A stretch of DNA of 64,000 nt from positions 1,395,001-1,459,000 of the forward strand of contig NZ_CP012643.1 in NCBI RefSeq assembly GCF_001310085.1, read 5' to 3'. Shown here in pieces: positions 24,804 to 33,320 of this stretch. The notes beneath the pieces were generated by a model. It ran no database searches and was not told the DNA's origin. It worked only from the letters and a program-made list of their open reading frames with translations. The position numbers and the translations under genes are program-made. This stretch comes from Rufibacter tibetensis (GTDB taxonomy: Bacteria; Bacteroidota; Bacteroidia; Cytophagales; Hymenobacteraceae). Position 1 is the stretch's first letter. The number at the start of each line of letters is the position of its first letter.

Positions 24804-24912
24804 TTAGGTTATAGTGCTTATTTTTTGAAAACATCTTCAGTACAAGGGCTGCCCAATTATATTTTTATAAGGAAATTTAGTTTATTTTAGTCAGGAGTTT
24901 CATCTTCTGACC

Positions 24913-27900
24913 ATGTACCTGTCTGTCCCTCTTTTTATTTTTTCCGCGTTTTGGACCCTTTGGCAGTTTCTGCTGGGTGCGCCTGCTCCTTCCTCTGCCC
25001 CGGTAACCCCAAAAGCGGTATTGGTCAACAGAAACAACGCTGCTGCTGACACCCGGTCGCTGGAATTTGTAGAGAACAAAGGGCAATGGCCTGCGCAGGT
25101 AGCGTACGCCGCCGACATTCCGGGCGGAAAGATGTTCTTGCAGCCTTCGGGCTTTGTGTATGTTTTACATGAGCCGGGGGCTTTCCAGAAGCACGGGCAA
25201 ACTCCGGAAGCCACTCCCACACAGCGCAACATCCCCACTAGTAACCTCCTGAAAAGCCATGCCTACTCTGTTACCTTTGAAGGCGCCAATCCTGCGCCAA
25301 AGCTGCATACCCAGGAGTTAACCGAAGGGGTACGCAACTACTACCTGGGCAAAGATCCACAAAAGTGGGGCACAGGTGCCAGGGGGTTCCGCCAGCTCCG
25401 GTACAATAGCCTGTACCAGGGAGTAGACATGGCCTTGTATGAGCAGAACGGTCACTTAAAGTATGATCTGCATGTGGCACCGGGCACTTCAACAGCCCAG
25501 ATAAAACTCACTTATACCGGCGTTTCAAAGTTGTTTTTACAAGATGGCCACTTACAGGTAAAAACCTCTGTAGGCAATATCAAGGAGCAGAAACCAGTGG
25601 CCTACCAACTGGTGCAGAACCAACGCGTGCCGGTTGCCTGCGAGTACAAGCTATTGGGGAATACCCTCTCGTTCCATTTTCCGCAGGGCTATGACCAAAC
25701 AGTACCACTGGTCATTGACCCTGTAGTGGAGTTCTCTACCTTTTCGGGCTCTATTGCAGACAATTGGGGCTACACGGCTACCTATGACAGCCAGGGAAAT
25801 ATGTACTCTGGAGGTATTGCTTCCGGCGTTGGGTACCCCACTACCATGGGAGCATTTGATACAAACTTCAATGGCTACTGGGACATGGCCATTATCAAGT
25901 ACAACACCAAAGTAAGTGGTGCGGCCGCCCGTTTGTATGCCACCTACATTGGCGGAAATGATGCCGAGACACCCCATAGCCTGGTAGTAAACAGCGCCGA
26001 TGAATTGCTGATTTTGGGCACGACCAGTTCACAGAATTACCCCACCTCAGCCAATGCGTTAAGCCGCTCTTTCAACGGCGGAAGTTACCTGGCACCGTTG
26101 GGGCAGGGGGGCAACCCAGAATACACCAATGGGTCAGACCTGGTCATTACGCGGTTAAGTGCAAATGGAGACCGGTTGCTGGCTTCTACCTTTTTGGGAG
26201 GAAGCCAGAACGACGGTATTCTGACAAGGCTCAACCCGGGTGTGCCTACCCTGGTGCAGAACTACGGCGATCAATTCAGGGGAGATATCATCACAGACCC
26301 AGACGGAAACGTCTACATTGCCTCCAATACCGCTTCTGATAATTTCCCGGCCCGCAACGGCTTTCGCTCTCAGCGGTATGGTGGCTCCCATGACGCAGTG
26401 GTTTGTAAGCTTTTGCCGGACTTGAGCCAGGTGGTTTGGGCAAACTTTTACGGCGGCGCTGGCATTGATGCCGCCTACTCCATTCAACTGGACCAGAACC
26501 GGCAAGTGTACGTGTGCGGTGGCACTACCAGCCCTACCCTACCCGGCACCAACAATGGGTTTAAGTCTACCTCCGCAGGGAACACAGATGGCTTTGTGGT
26601 GAAGATTAACCCCGCAGGTACGGCTATAACGGCAGCAACTTTTTTAGGGACTCCTGCCTATGATCAAACGTATTTCCTGCAGCTAGACAACACCAACAAC
26701 GTGTATCTGTTTGGCCAAACCCTAGGTAGCTACCCGGTCACCAATGGCACTTACAGAAATGCCAACGGCCGGCAGTTTCTGCACAAACTGAGCAATGACT
26801 TATCCACCACTGCCTGGTCCACCGTATTCGGGTCTGGCAGAGCTACCATTGACATTTCACCTACGGCTTTTCTGGTAGATGACTGCCAACGGATTTACGT
26901 GTCTGGCTGGGGCGGGAACTCCAACGCCGGCGTGTACGGAAACGGCTCTACCATCGGCCTGCCCACTACCAGCGGAGCGGTGCAAACCACTACAGACGGA
27001 GGCGACTTCTATCTCATGCAATTGGGCACTAACGCAAGCCAGTTACTGTACGCCACTTTCTACGGAGGCAACCAGAGTGTAACCGGTGGAAGCTACGAGC
27101 ACGTAGACGGCGGCACCAGCCGGTTCGATAAGAAAGGGTATGTGTACCAGGCGGTGTGCGGCGGTTGTCAGGCCCGGTCTAACTTTCCTATTCCGCCTGG
27201 CGCCAACTTTTTCTCCACCACTAATAACAGCGGGAACTGTAACAACGCGGCTTTCAAATTTGACTTTGCCGAAGAACTCAGAGCTGATGCTGGTCCTGAC
27301 CTGGAGATTTGCGCGGAGGCCCCGGGAATACAATTGAGAGGCACCCCAACAGGCGGTGTCTGGACCGGTGAGGGGGTCACGTTAGTGAACGGTGCCTACC
27401 GCTTCACTCCCACTCTTGCTCTGTTAGGCTTGCGCACCCTTACTTATACCGTTACCGGAACTGGCTCCTGCTCTATTGCCAATACCATGGTCATGAACGT
27501 GACGCCACCTGTGCCACATACCCTTTCTGTCCCAGACACTATGTATTGCGCCACGTCTACGGTTCCGGTGCAACTTACCGCCACTCCGGCTGGAGGTGTA
27601 TTTTCCGGGAAAGGCGTGACGGGTTCTACCTTTACTCCGGCCACTGCGGGATTGGGGCGGCACGTGGTTACGTACCGCAGTGACGGCACCAACGGCATCT
27701 GCGGATCGGTCACTAAAGTCATCAATGTTTTCATGCCTAATTTGCAAATCGGGCCAGATACTACCCTGTGTCCTGGTGACCTTTCTGCCTTCCAGCTGCG
27801 CGCTAATCTGCCCGGCGGTACCTGGAGTGGCACGGGGGTTTCCTCTACAGGGGTCTTTACACCGCAGCCAGGTTTAAGCGGGTCAGTGAAGGTATCCTAT

Positions 27901-28458
27901 ACCATTTCAGCTCCTTGCCCAGTTACAGTTTCCAGAATGATTAACCTGCCGCCAAGGCCTAGCATGGAGGCGCAACTGACCAATGCCTGCCAGGACAATC
28001 CTGCTCTTTCCGGGTACGCCCCCTTTAACGCGGCTTTCTCTAATGGCACCATGAATGCCACCTCTTTTACCTGGGACTTTGGTGATGGGACTACATCTAC
28101 TGAGAAAGACCCCAGGCACCTGTACAAAACACCCGGCAGATACAAAGTAACCTTAACGGCCAACTACGGCAATGGCTGCCAGGAAATCCTGGAAATTGGG
28201 CCCGTGATTGTGGAGCCTCCGTTCGTTCCCAATATCTTCACCCCAAACAGTGACGGCAAGAATGATACGTTTGTCCAGCACTTTAGCTGTTTCCCTACTG
28301 AAATTACGGTGTACAACCGATGGGGAAAACAGGTGCTCCAAGAGAAAGTGTACAACCAAAAGTGGGACGGTGGAAGCCTATCTGACGGCTCTTATTTCTA
28401 CATTCTAAAAGACACCGAAGGCAACACTGCCAAAGGGTGGGTAGAGATTGTGCGGTAA
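24913..28458 (+). CDS. Large T9SS type-B secreted protein with SBBP-type repeats and a PKD domain
   Basis: The 1181-residue protein has an N-terminal hydrophobic signal (about 1-22). Next is a domain typical of such surface proteins (FVENKGQWPAQVAYAADIPGG near 50-70, to about 270). Then come beta-propeller-like SBBP repeats (about 275-700) with recurring FLGG/YGG units. Ig-like stretches with TPTGGVWTGEG-type repeats cover about 790-1030. A PKD domain (WDFGDGTTS) is near 1055 and a C-terminal gliding-motility type-B sorting domain (NIFTPNSDGKNDTF) runs from about 1110. Such proteins are exported by T9SS and often act in adhesion or gliding; the specific role is unknown. Confidence 0.9.
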   Translation: MYLSVPLFIFSAFWTLWQFLLGAPAPSSAPVTPKAVLVNRNNAAADTRSLEFVENKGQWPAQVAYAADIPGGKMFLQPSGFVYVLHEPGAFQKHGQTPEATPTQRNIPTSNLLKSHAYSVTFEGANPAPKLHTQELTEGVRNYYLGKDPQKWGTGARGFRQLRYNSLYQGVDMALYEQNGHLKYDLHVAPGTSTAQIKLTYTGVSKLFLQDGHLQVKTSVGNIKEQKPVAYQLVQNQRVPVACEYKLLGNTLSFHFPQGYDQTVPLVIDPVVEFSTFSGSIADNWGYTATYDSQGNMYSGGIASGVGYPTTMGAFDTNFNGYWDMAIIKYNTKVSGAAARLYATYIGGNDAETPHSLVVNSADELLILGTTSSQNYPTSANALSRSFNGGSYLAPLGQGGNPEYTNGSDLVITRLSANGDRLLASTFLGGSQNDGILTRLNPGVPTLVQNYGDQFRGDIITDPDGNVYIASNTASDNFPARNGFRSQRYGGSHDAVVCKLLPDLSQVVWANFYGGAGIDAAYSIQLDQNRQVYVCGGTTSPTLPGTNNGFKSTSAGNTDGFVVKINPAGTAITAATFLGTPAYDQTYFLQLDNTNNVYLFGQTLGSYPVTNGTYRNANGRQFLHKLSNDLSTTAWSTVFGSGRATIDISPTAFLVDDCQRIYVSGWGGNSNAGVYGNGSTIGLPTTSGAVQTTTDGGDFYLMQLGTNASQLLYATFYGGNQSVTGGSYEHVDGGTSRFDKKGYVYQAVCGGCQARSNFPIPPGANFFSTTNNSGNCNNAAFKFDFAEELRADAGPDLEICAEAPGIQLRGTPTGGVWTGEGVTLVNGAYRFTPTLALLGLRTLTYTVTGTGSCSIANTMVMNVTPPVPHTLSVPDTMYCATSTVPVQLTATPAGGVFSGKGVTGSTFTPATAGLGRHVVTYRSDGTNGICGSVTKVINVFMPNLQIGPDTTLCPGDLSAFQLRANLPGGTWSGTGVSSTGVFTPQPGLSGSVKVSYTISAPCPVTVSRMINLPPRPSMEAQLTNACQDNPALSGYAPFNAAFSNGTMNATSFTWDFGDGTTSTEKDPRHLYKTPGRYKVTLTANYGNGCQEILEIGPVIVEPPFVPNIFTPNSDGKNDTFVQHFSCFPTEITVYNRWGKQVLQEKVYNQKWDGGSLSDGSYFYILKDTEGNTAKGWVEIVR

Positions 28459-28533
28459 GAAAGGAATGATTTTCCTTCCTGCGCCATAGGGGAAAATTGC
28501 CTTCCTGCAATCTCTGTAAAACAAAACTTTTCT

Positions 28534-29073
28534 ATGCGATTCACCTTTACCTCTTTTCTTCTCTGTTTATTGCTCATAGCAGGGCTTTCCGGATGCGGAG
28601 CCGAGTTGATTGACGATCCTATTATGACTGCCGTTGTGAACGGCCGGCCGTTTACTGCCTGCCGTGGTTCCGGGAAAAACATTGCCCTGCCTAAAGACAA
28701 CGTAACCATTACTTATGATATAGATAAGCGTCTGCTGATAAAGGGCTCAGACAGTTGCAAGGATACTATCCGGCAGATTCACTTAGACATCAGAGACGTA
28801 CAGGGGCCTGGCACTTACCTCATTGACCACCCCGAAAATTTAGGTGGCAATAGTTTGGGCAATAATGGCTCCCTTAAGTTCCCCTATTTTCATCCGCCTA
28901 CTTTGCGGGGCAATCTTACCACCAGCAGTCAACATACCGGCAGGTTTATCCTTACCAAGTTTGACGAGAAAAACAGGCGCCTTTCTGCTACGTTTGAGAT
29001 GGATGTTTACGAGCCAAATTCCGGGTTTCTTTACCGCATTAGGGAAGGCAAACTGCAGGATGCCCCTTTCTAA
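28534..29073 (+). CDS. Small lipoprotein of unknown function (DUF6252-like)
   Basis: The 179-residue product has a lipoprotein signal (LLLIAGLSGC). The body begins AVVNGRPFTACRGSG and ends FLYRIREGKLQDAPF, a layout shared with many Bacteroidota lipoproteins in which a beta sandwich ends in an RIxxGxF-type strand (DUF6252-like). Two cysteines (about 48 and 74) may form a disulfide. The placement 75 bases after the T9SS protein gene suggests a possible shared transcript but no functional link is proven. Confidence 0.75.
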   Translation: MRFTFTSFLLCLLLIAGLSGCGAELIDDPIMTAVVNGRPFTACRGSGKNIALPKDNVTITYDIDKRLLIKGSDSCKDTIRQIHLDIRDVQGPGTYLIDHPENLGGNSLGNNGSLKFPYFHPPTLRGNLTTSSQHTGRFILTKFDEKNRRLSATFEMDVYEPNSGFLYRIREGKLQDAPF

Positions 29074-29263
29074 CCTCAGTCCTGCGTGAGGCCTCGTTTT
29101 TGGCAACTTCTGCAAAAAGGATCCTAAAACGTAAAAGTTTTATGACCTCTTTTGCACCAGATGCTTGCCCTGAAACAAGTACGCACGATGCAGGCCTGAA
29201 ACGAACTCTTCTATTCCCGCTATAGTTTTAATACTTTTAGCACTTCATACATATTTATAGACT

Positions 29264-29833
29264 ATGTCAAGACGCGGTAGACGCACATTAGGCGTTCCTA
29301 CTTTTCCCATGCCTCTTTCTGGCAGGTTCATGCCAGCCACCCTATTGATTATATTAGGATTAGGTCTGTTAATCTACAAAAACCTCACACAGGAGGTAAA
29401 GCAGGAACAGGATTTGGTAGTGAAAGAAGGAACCCTCATCAATTACTCATTCAAGAAAACCCCTGAAGGGGAGCGGGATTACGGAATCTGGCTGAAGGAA
29501 TTCGCTGAGCGCTTTGAGTTGACCGGTACGGAGGAAGCAAAATTTGACACTACCGCTTTCAAGGCGGCCATCAAACCAGGCGACCGCCTGCGGGTAGCAT
29601 TCAGCGACCGGGAAGACCTGTTGGAAAACGGTGGAGTTCGGAAACTCTATGGCTTATCGGCCCCGGTAAAGAAACTTTCGTTTTTTGAGGGAAAAGAAAC
29701 TGTAGGGAAGCTGAATACGGGCATCATCACCTATGCTATGTATGCCTCCTTAGCGTTAGGGATTTTGCTGTACATCTGGCAACTCTTCAAGTTTCAGCGG
29801 GAACAGAAAGCGTATAACGATTATCATGGTTAA
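29264..29833 (+). CDS. Hypothetical protein with two membrane segments
   Basis: The 189-residue protein has a basic N terminus (MSRRGRRTLG), a membrane helix at about 25-42 (PATLLIILGLGLLIY), a soluble domain of about 110 residues and a second helix at about 152-172 (MYASLALGILLYIWQLF). The soluble part (DRLRVAFSDREDLL...VRKLYGLS) looks like a small beta barrel such as those in DUF3592-type proteins, but I do not recognise it firmly. Function unknown. Confidence 0.72.
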   Translation: MSRRGRRTLGVPTFPMPLSGRFMPATLLIILGLGLLIYKNLTQEVKQEQDLVVKEGTLINYSFKKTPEGERDYGIWLKEFAERFELTGTEEAKFDTTAFKAAIKPGDRLRVAFSDREDLLENGGVRKLYGLSAPVKKLSFFEGKETVGKLNTGIITYAMYASLALGILLYIWQLFKFQREQKAYNDYHG

Positions 29834-29986
29834 ACGGCCTTTCCTGTTTAAGTGCTTCTTTTAGCAAATCACCTTAAAAACAGTTTGAAGCCGAAGCAAC
29901 CCTAGGTTCTTTCAGATTCAGCATACAGTAAAGCAGCTAATCTTGTCTTTCGCCGTAGAACACAGAAGAGAGGCAATTTTGAACTT

Positions 29987-30259
29987 ATGAGTAGATACCC
30001 AACTGATCCACGGCAAGTCATATACGCCTGCGGAAGCGGCAAATGCCAGAAACGCGGCGGCAAAGAGCTACGCAAAATCATGCGTGATGAGCTGAAGCAA
30101 GCCGGTTTGAAAGATGAAGTAGAAATCATCAAAACTGACTGTACCGACCGGTGCAAGCATGGTCCTATTTTCAGTATACAGCCGCAGAACATTTGGCTGC
30201 ATGACATGAGTGAGGCCCAGGTGCTGCAAGTGTTCAGGGAACAGGTCATGGGCAAATAA
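29987..30259 (+). CDS. Thioredoxin-like [2Fe-2S] ferredoxin domain protein
   Basis: The 90-residue protein has four cysteines spaced as in the thioredoxin-fold [2Fe-2S] ferredoxins: Cys15 and Cys20 in YACGSGKCQKRGG, and Cys52 and Cys56 in TDCTDRCKHGP. It is a likely small electron carrier or iron-sulfur sensor. The neighbouring ferritin gene on the opposite strand points to iron metabolism, though the two genes are convergent and share only the terminator at 30258-30294. Confidence 0.87.
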   Translation: MSRYPTDPRQVIYACGSGKCQKRGGKELRKIMRDELKQAGLKDEVEIIKTDCTDRCKHGPIFSIQPQNIWLHDMSEAQVLQVFREQVMGK

Positions 30260-30294
30260 AAAACCCCTCAGGCTTACGGGCTTGAGGGGTTTTT
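30258..30294. terminator. Bidirectional terminator between the ferredoxin and ferritin genes
   Basis: Arms AAAAACCCCTCAgGC and GCttGAGGGGTTTTT with A-run and T-run on the two sides, placed between convergent genes. Confidence 0.88.
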
Positions 30295-30323
30295 CTCTTT
30301 ATACGGGTCTTCTATCAGGAAGG

Positions 30324-30875
30324 TTATTCCCCGTCGTTGTCATAATTGATTTTACGGATGTTTTTGTCAATTTCCCAACGGCCGGTTCCTTCTTCGCCAA
30401 TCACGTCAAACAGTTCAAGGGCGCGGCGGGCTACATACTCCTCCTCAACCTGCTCTTTCAGGAACCACTGCAGAAACTGGAACGTCATAAAGTCTTTTGA
30501 CTTCATGCACTGGTCTGCCAGACGGTTGAACTGCTGGGTCACAAAAATCTCCTGCTGCAGTGCTTTTTCAAACACATCTCTGAAAGAGTCAAACTCCTGC
30601 GGAATGCCTACCACCTCTGGTGACACGGCATGTCCGCCTAAATCACTTACAAAATTGAAAAGCTTGAGCATGTGCTCCCGCTCCTCATGCGATTGCTTCA
30701 TGAAGTAATCTGCGCTGTAGTCAAAGCCCTGACGGTTGCACCAGGAAGACATGGCCAAATAGGTAGCCGATGAATGCGCTTCAACTTTTATCTGTTCGTT
30801 TAAGAGCGTCTCTATTTCTTCTGAAAGAGAGGTCCGCAGTCTCAATAAATCTTTCATGGTTTCTATCTCAGTCAT
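30324..30875 (-). CDS. ftnA: Ferritin (non-heme iron storage)
   Basis: The 183-residue protein has the four-helix ferritin core with ferroxidase-centre residues in LLNEQIKVEAHSSATYLAMS, QSHEEREHMLKLF and LKEQVEEEYVARRALEL. The C-terminal tail WEIDKNIRKINYDNDGE is longer than in many bacterial ferritins. It stores iron as a mineral inside a 24-subunit shell. A -7-like box lies 26 bases before the ATG. Confidence 0.93.
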   Translation of the reverse strand: MTEIETMKDLLRLRTSLSEEIETLLNEQIKVEAHSSATYLAMSSWCNRQGFDYSADYFMKQSHEEREHMLKLFNFVSDLGGHAVSPEVVGIPQEFDSFRDVFEKALQQEIFVTQQFNRLADQCMKSKDFMTFQFLQWFLKEQVEEEYVARRALELFDVIGEEGTGRWEIDKNIRKINYDNDGE

Positions 30876-31239
30876 AGCCCTTGAAAATGGGGCCTTAACT
30901 CAAATATACCGGTAAAAGCCTTCCTTGGTTCTTCAGATTCCTGCTTTTAGGCTAATACATATTCAGTCTAAATTCAGAGCCTAAACTATATAGCGAGGAG
31001 GATGGCAGTTATAAAAAAAATAGAGGTTCTGTTGGTATACCAACCTATCTTGGTGGAAGCCAAAAGAGAAGTTGCCGTTGAGATGTTAGCGAGAACACCA
31101 ATAAGAGCGGATAAGATAGTATGTGATAGAAAAACTGTTGGTGATCTGCGAATTAGAAGCTGAAGCCTTCTTTCTAGAAAAGAGCCTCTAAACGAAATAC
31201 CTATAGCTAGAAATAAGAAGTACAAAAAGAGACGGCTTA
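30876..31239. other. 364-base AT-rich gap upstream of ferritin
   Basis: Only a weak 93-codon minus-strand frame (30986-31267), which overlaps the end of the next gene. I see no domain and do not call it. The segment holds the ferritin promoter region. Confidence 0.5.
30901..30908 (-). promoter_or_regulatory. Candidate -7 box for ferritin
   Basis: The minus strand reads TATATTTG, a match to TAnnTTTG, 25 bases before the ATG. No TTTG -33 box is found at the usual spacing. Confidence 0.45.
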
Positions 31240-31593
31240 CTAGTACACCAAAGGGGCATACAGGCACTCGTACAAGATGCTGTTCAAAGCCATCATGGCT
31301 CTGGCTCCCTGCAACAGTTCCTGGAAATGCAGGACGTCAGCCAAGGTTAAGACAAAGCACCGCTCAGACCTGTAAGGCATAAGCACATGCACATCAGAAG
31401 CGCGGGAGGGGTCTTCTACCATCTTCTCCACGTTGATGGCGTCAACGTGCTGCTTCAGAACCAAAAAATCCTTCACCTTAAAGGGCGAGATACCGCCTGC
31501 AAATTCCACGAAGTAGCAATTATAACGGTTGCACTGATACACAGCGCCATAGGCTGTCCGGAATAGTTCTTGCAGGTTGGGTGAAGTTGGCAT
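31240..31593 (-). CDS. Conserved hypothetical protein (DUF6686-like)
   Basis: The 117-residue product opens with VYQCNRYNCYFVEFAGGISPF and continues with DFLVLKQHVDAI, RSERCFVLTLADVLHFQELL and a C-terminal helix. The arrangement of a C-x5-C near the N terminus and an alpha/beta body resembles a small family widespread in Bacteroidota (DUF6686 in current naming, from memory). No function is known. It has the best-formed promoter in the window, at 31630-31661. Confidence 0.75.
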   Translation of the reverse strand: MPTSPNLQELFRTAYGAVYQCNRYNCYFVEFAGGISPFKVKDFLVLKQHVDAINVEKMVEDPSRASDVHVLMPYRSERCFVLTLADVLHFQELLQGARAMMALNSILYECLYAPLVY

Positions 31594-31629
31594 AGGGGTA
31601 ATCTGCTGGTTTGCTCAAAAGGAACAATA

Positions 31630-31661
31630 CAAAAATAGGCCCTGTTTAGAATTAGTCCAAA
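31630..31661 (-). promoter_or_regulatory. Complete Bacteroidota promoter (TTTG-N20-TAttTTTG)
   Basis: On the minus strand TTTG (31661-31658), 20 bases, then TATTTTTG (31637-31630). Spacing and both boxes fit the Bacteroidota consensus. The downstream ATG is at 31593, giving a leader of about 30 bases. Confidence 0.65.
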
Positions 31662-31696
31662 TAATTTAGAAGGTTATTTTCAGTTCAGGCAAAATA

Positions 31697-31751
31697 AATG
31701 GCAAGCGTTTTCAACCTGGTTTTAGGAAAAAGGTTGAAAACGCTTGCCATT
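31697..31751 (-). terminator. Long hairpin terminator downstream of the 89-residue gene
   Basis: Perfect 21-base arms (AATGGCAAGCGTTTTCAACCT and its complement) around a 13-base loop GGTTTTAGGAAAA. The arms contain the TTTTcAACC/GGTTgAAAA core of the intergenic palindrome family. Confidence 0.85.
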
Positions 31752-31765
31752 GGTGTCAGGAGGGA

Positions 31766-32035
31766 TTACTTATCTCGGCTTATTAGTTTTGAGAAACGGC
31801 TGTCTTTCTCATCCTGGTACAGAAAGGCCAGTTTCTTTTCCTCGAACTTCTCAAAGAACTCGTCCCAGCTTATGTCCTCCAGGTTGTCCTCGGCGTAGCC
31901 AGGAAAGTTAATGCGCAACAGTCCGGCTTCTTCTCCTTTGCCGGTGCCTTTTACCGTGGCTGGTTTGCCGTCACGGGCCTCAGCCCATTTTCTGATAGTG
32001 TCGTGGTCGGTGGTGGTTTTTGATGAATCAGACAT
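31766..32035 (-). CDS. Conserved 89-residue hypothetical protein
   Basis: The protein (MSDSSKTTTDHDTIRKWAEA...) is mostly soluble, with KWAEARDGKPATVKGTGKG, then GLLRINFPGY and DISWDEFFEKFEEKKLAFLYQDE. Short proteins of this pattern are common in bacteria and are sometimes labelled 1,4-alpha-glucan branching enzyme, which is unlikely to be a real function at this size. Function unknown. The terminator at 31697 follows directly. Confidence 0.78.
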   Translation of the reverse strand: MSDSSKTTTDHDTIRKWAEARDGKPATVKGTGKGEEAGLLRINFPGYAEDNLEDISWDEFFEKFEEKKLAFLYQDEKDSRFSKLISRDK

Positions 32036-32174
32036 GGTATATTCTTGAGTTGGTGTACCCTTCTTCTGACGAGGAGCCCCTCAAAAAGTTACCTCACCCC
32101 CTTCCCTACTCCCGAAACTTCTAACGTACTTTTACGGTTATACACCCATGCACCTTCCCATCCGTTTAACTTCT

Positions 32175-32843
32175 ATGAGACTTCTTCTTTTTGCCTTTAT
32201 ACTACTGTTTGGTTTCACTTCGTGCGCTCAAAGCCGCAAAGAGAAAGCCGCGACTACGCCTTCAGCTTCGGCTACTCAGCAAAACCAAAAAGTACCTGAC
32301 AGCCTGGCCGTCGCTACCTTTGCCGGAGGCTGCTTTTGGTGCACCGAAGAGGCTGCTGAGAAACTGAGAGGCGTGTATGACGTGGTTTCAGGCTATACCG
32401 GCGGCTCTACCAAGAACCCCACGTATGAGCAGGTAAGCTCTGGCTTAACCGGCCACGCAGAAGCCGTTCAGATCACGTATGATCCCAAAACTGTTACCTA
32501 TGAGACCTTGCTGGAGGCGTTCTTCGCAGCCCATGACCCTACCACACTTAACCGCCAGGGACCAGATGAAGGAACCCAGTACCGCTCGGCCATTTTCTAC
32601 CGCACTCCTGAGGAGAAGGCCATGATTGATGCCTACATCAAGAAGCTGAACACTGCCCGGGCTTTCCAGGCGCCAATTGTAACGGAAGTAGCGGCCTTGA
32701 AGGAATTCTACCCTGCTGAGGAAGAACACCAGGACTTTTACCGCAACAACCCTAACAACCCTTACATGCGGGCGGTTTCCACGCCAAAAGTGGAGAAGTT
32801 CAAGAAGAAAATGGAGGGTAAGTTGAAAACAGATAATGAGTAA
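32175..32843 (+). CDS. msrA: Peptide-methionine (S)-S-oxide reductase, lipoprotein form
   Basis: From the ATG at 32175 the product has 222 residues. It has a lipoprotein signal (LLFGFTSC) and the catalytic motif GCFWCTEE with Cys53, followed by GYTGGSTKNPTYEQVSSGLTGHAE and the AEEEHQDFY segment. The enzyme reduces methionine-S-sulfoxide in damaged proteins. Here it is predicted to work in the periplasm or at the membrane. The upstream in-frame ATG at 32148 would add nine residues before the signal and is less likely. Confidence 0.93.
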   Translation: MRLLLFAFILLFGFTSCAQSRKEKAATTPSASATQQNQKVPDSLAVATFAGGCFWCTEEAAEKLRGVYDVVSGYTGGSTKNPTYEQVSSGLTGHAEAVQITYDPKTVTYETLLEAFFAAHDPTTLNRQGPDEGTQYRSAIFYRTPEEKAMIDAYIKKLNTARAFQAPIVTEVAALKEFYPAEEEHQDFYRNNPNNPYMRAVSTPKVEKFKKKMEGKLKTDNE

Positions 32844-32868
32844 GTCCTAGACGTGTGAACCTCCGTTT

Positions 32869-32922
32869 ACCCCATAAAAACAAAAGCCATTCTGTACAGA
32901 ATGGCTTTTGTTTTTATGGGGT
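32869..32922. terminator. 54-base perfect palindrome between convergent genes
   Basis: The left half ends in CAAAAGCCATTCTGT and the right half begins ACAGAATGGCTTTTG; the whole 54 bases pair with no unpaired loop. With A and T runs on both sides it can terminate msrA and the convergent gene. Confidence 0.88.
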
Positions 32923-32931
32923 TAGTACCGG

Positions 32932-33291
32932 CTAAGCAGCCAGTTTACTTTCTAATCGGGAGAGTGTGTTCAAAAACCGCTCAGATAGCTTTTCTATCTT
33001 ACTGAGGCCACTTTGGGCTTCATCTATTTTTCCCCGTTGGTACAATCTGAACAAAGAATCAGACTCTGAGCTGAGCTCTTGTTGCACCTGCTTTAACTCC
33101 AGCAGTTCAGAGATGTTGTTGTACCTGGAAAAACCAATAGAGGCAAACCAGCTGCTGATTGGACCAGCACTGGAAAAGAAAGCTGTATCCGGGGTGCCAC
33201 CATATAGCACTGAACGCACCTTAGACTTAAACAGAATATGCTTAATTCTTAACTGTTGAAAATCTACCTGTGCTTGGTTCATTTGCAGCAA
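32932..33291 (-). CDS. CZB-domain-like protein with missing zinc ligands
   Basis: The 119-residue protein is helical and aligns with chemoreceptor zinc-binding (CZB) domains: LRIKHILFKSKVRSVLYGG at 14-32 carries the first His, but the cysteine region reads SSAGPISSWF with no Cys, and the later His pair is replaced (ELKQVQQEL). CZB domains normally bind zinc and sense hypochlorous acid or metal. If this is a CZB relative, it has lost most metal ligands. It follows the PAS-only gene by 29 bases and likely works with it. Confidence 0.6.
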   Translation of the reverse strand: MLQMNQAQVDFQQLRIKHILFKSKVRSVLYGGTPDTAFFSSAGPISSWFASIGFSRYNNISELLELKQVQQELSSESDSLFRLYQRGKIDEAQSGLSKIEKLSERFLNTLSRLESKLAA

Positions 33292-33320
33292 ACTACATTA
33301 AAATAGCTAGTTTCCACCTT

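Noticed and set aside
30986-31267. 93-codon hydrophobic frame overlapping the end of the DUF6686-like gene
   Set aside because: AT-rich DNA easily gives hydrophobic frames; there is no domain, and it overlaps another gene in a different frame.
32148-32174. Upstream start for msrA
   Set aside because: It would place nine residues before a clean lipoprotein signal that begins at 32175.
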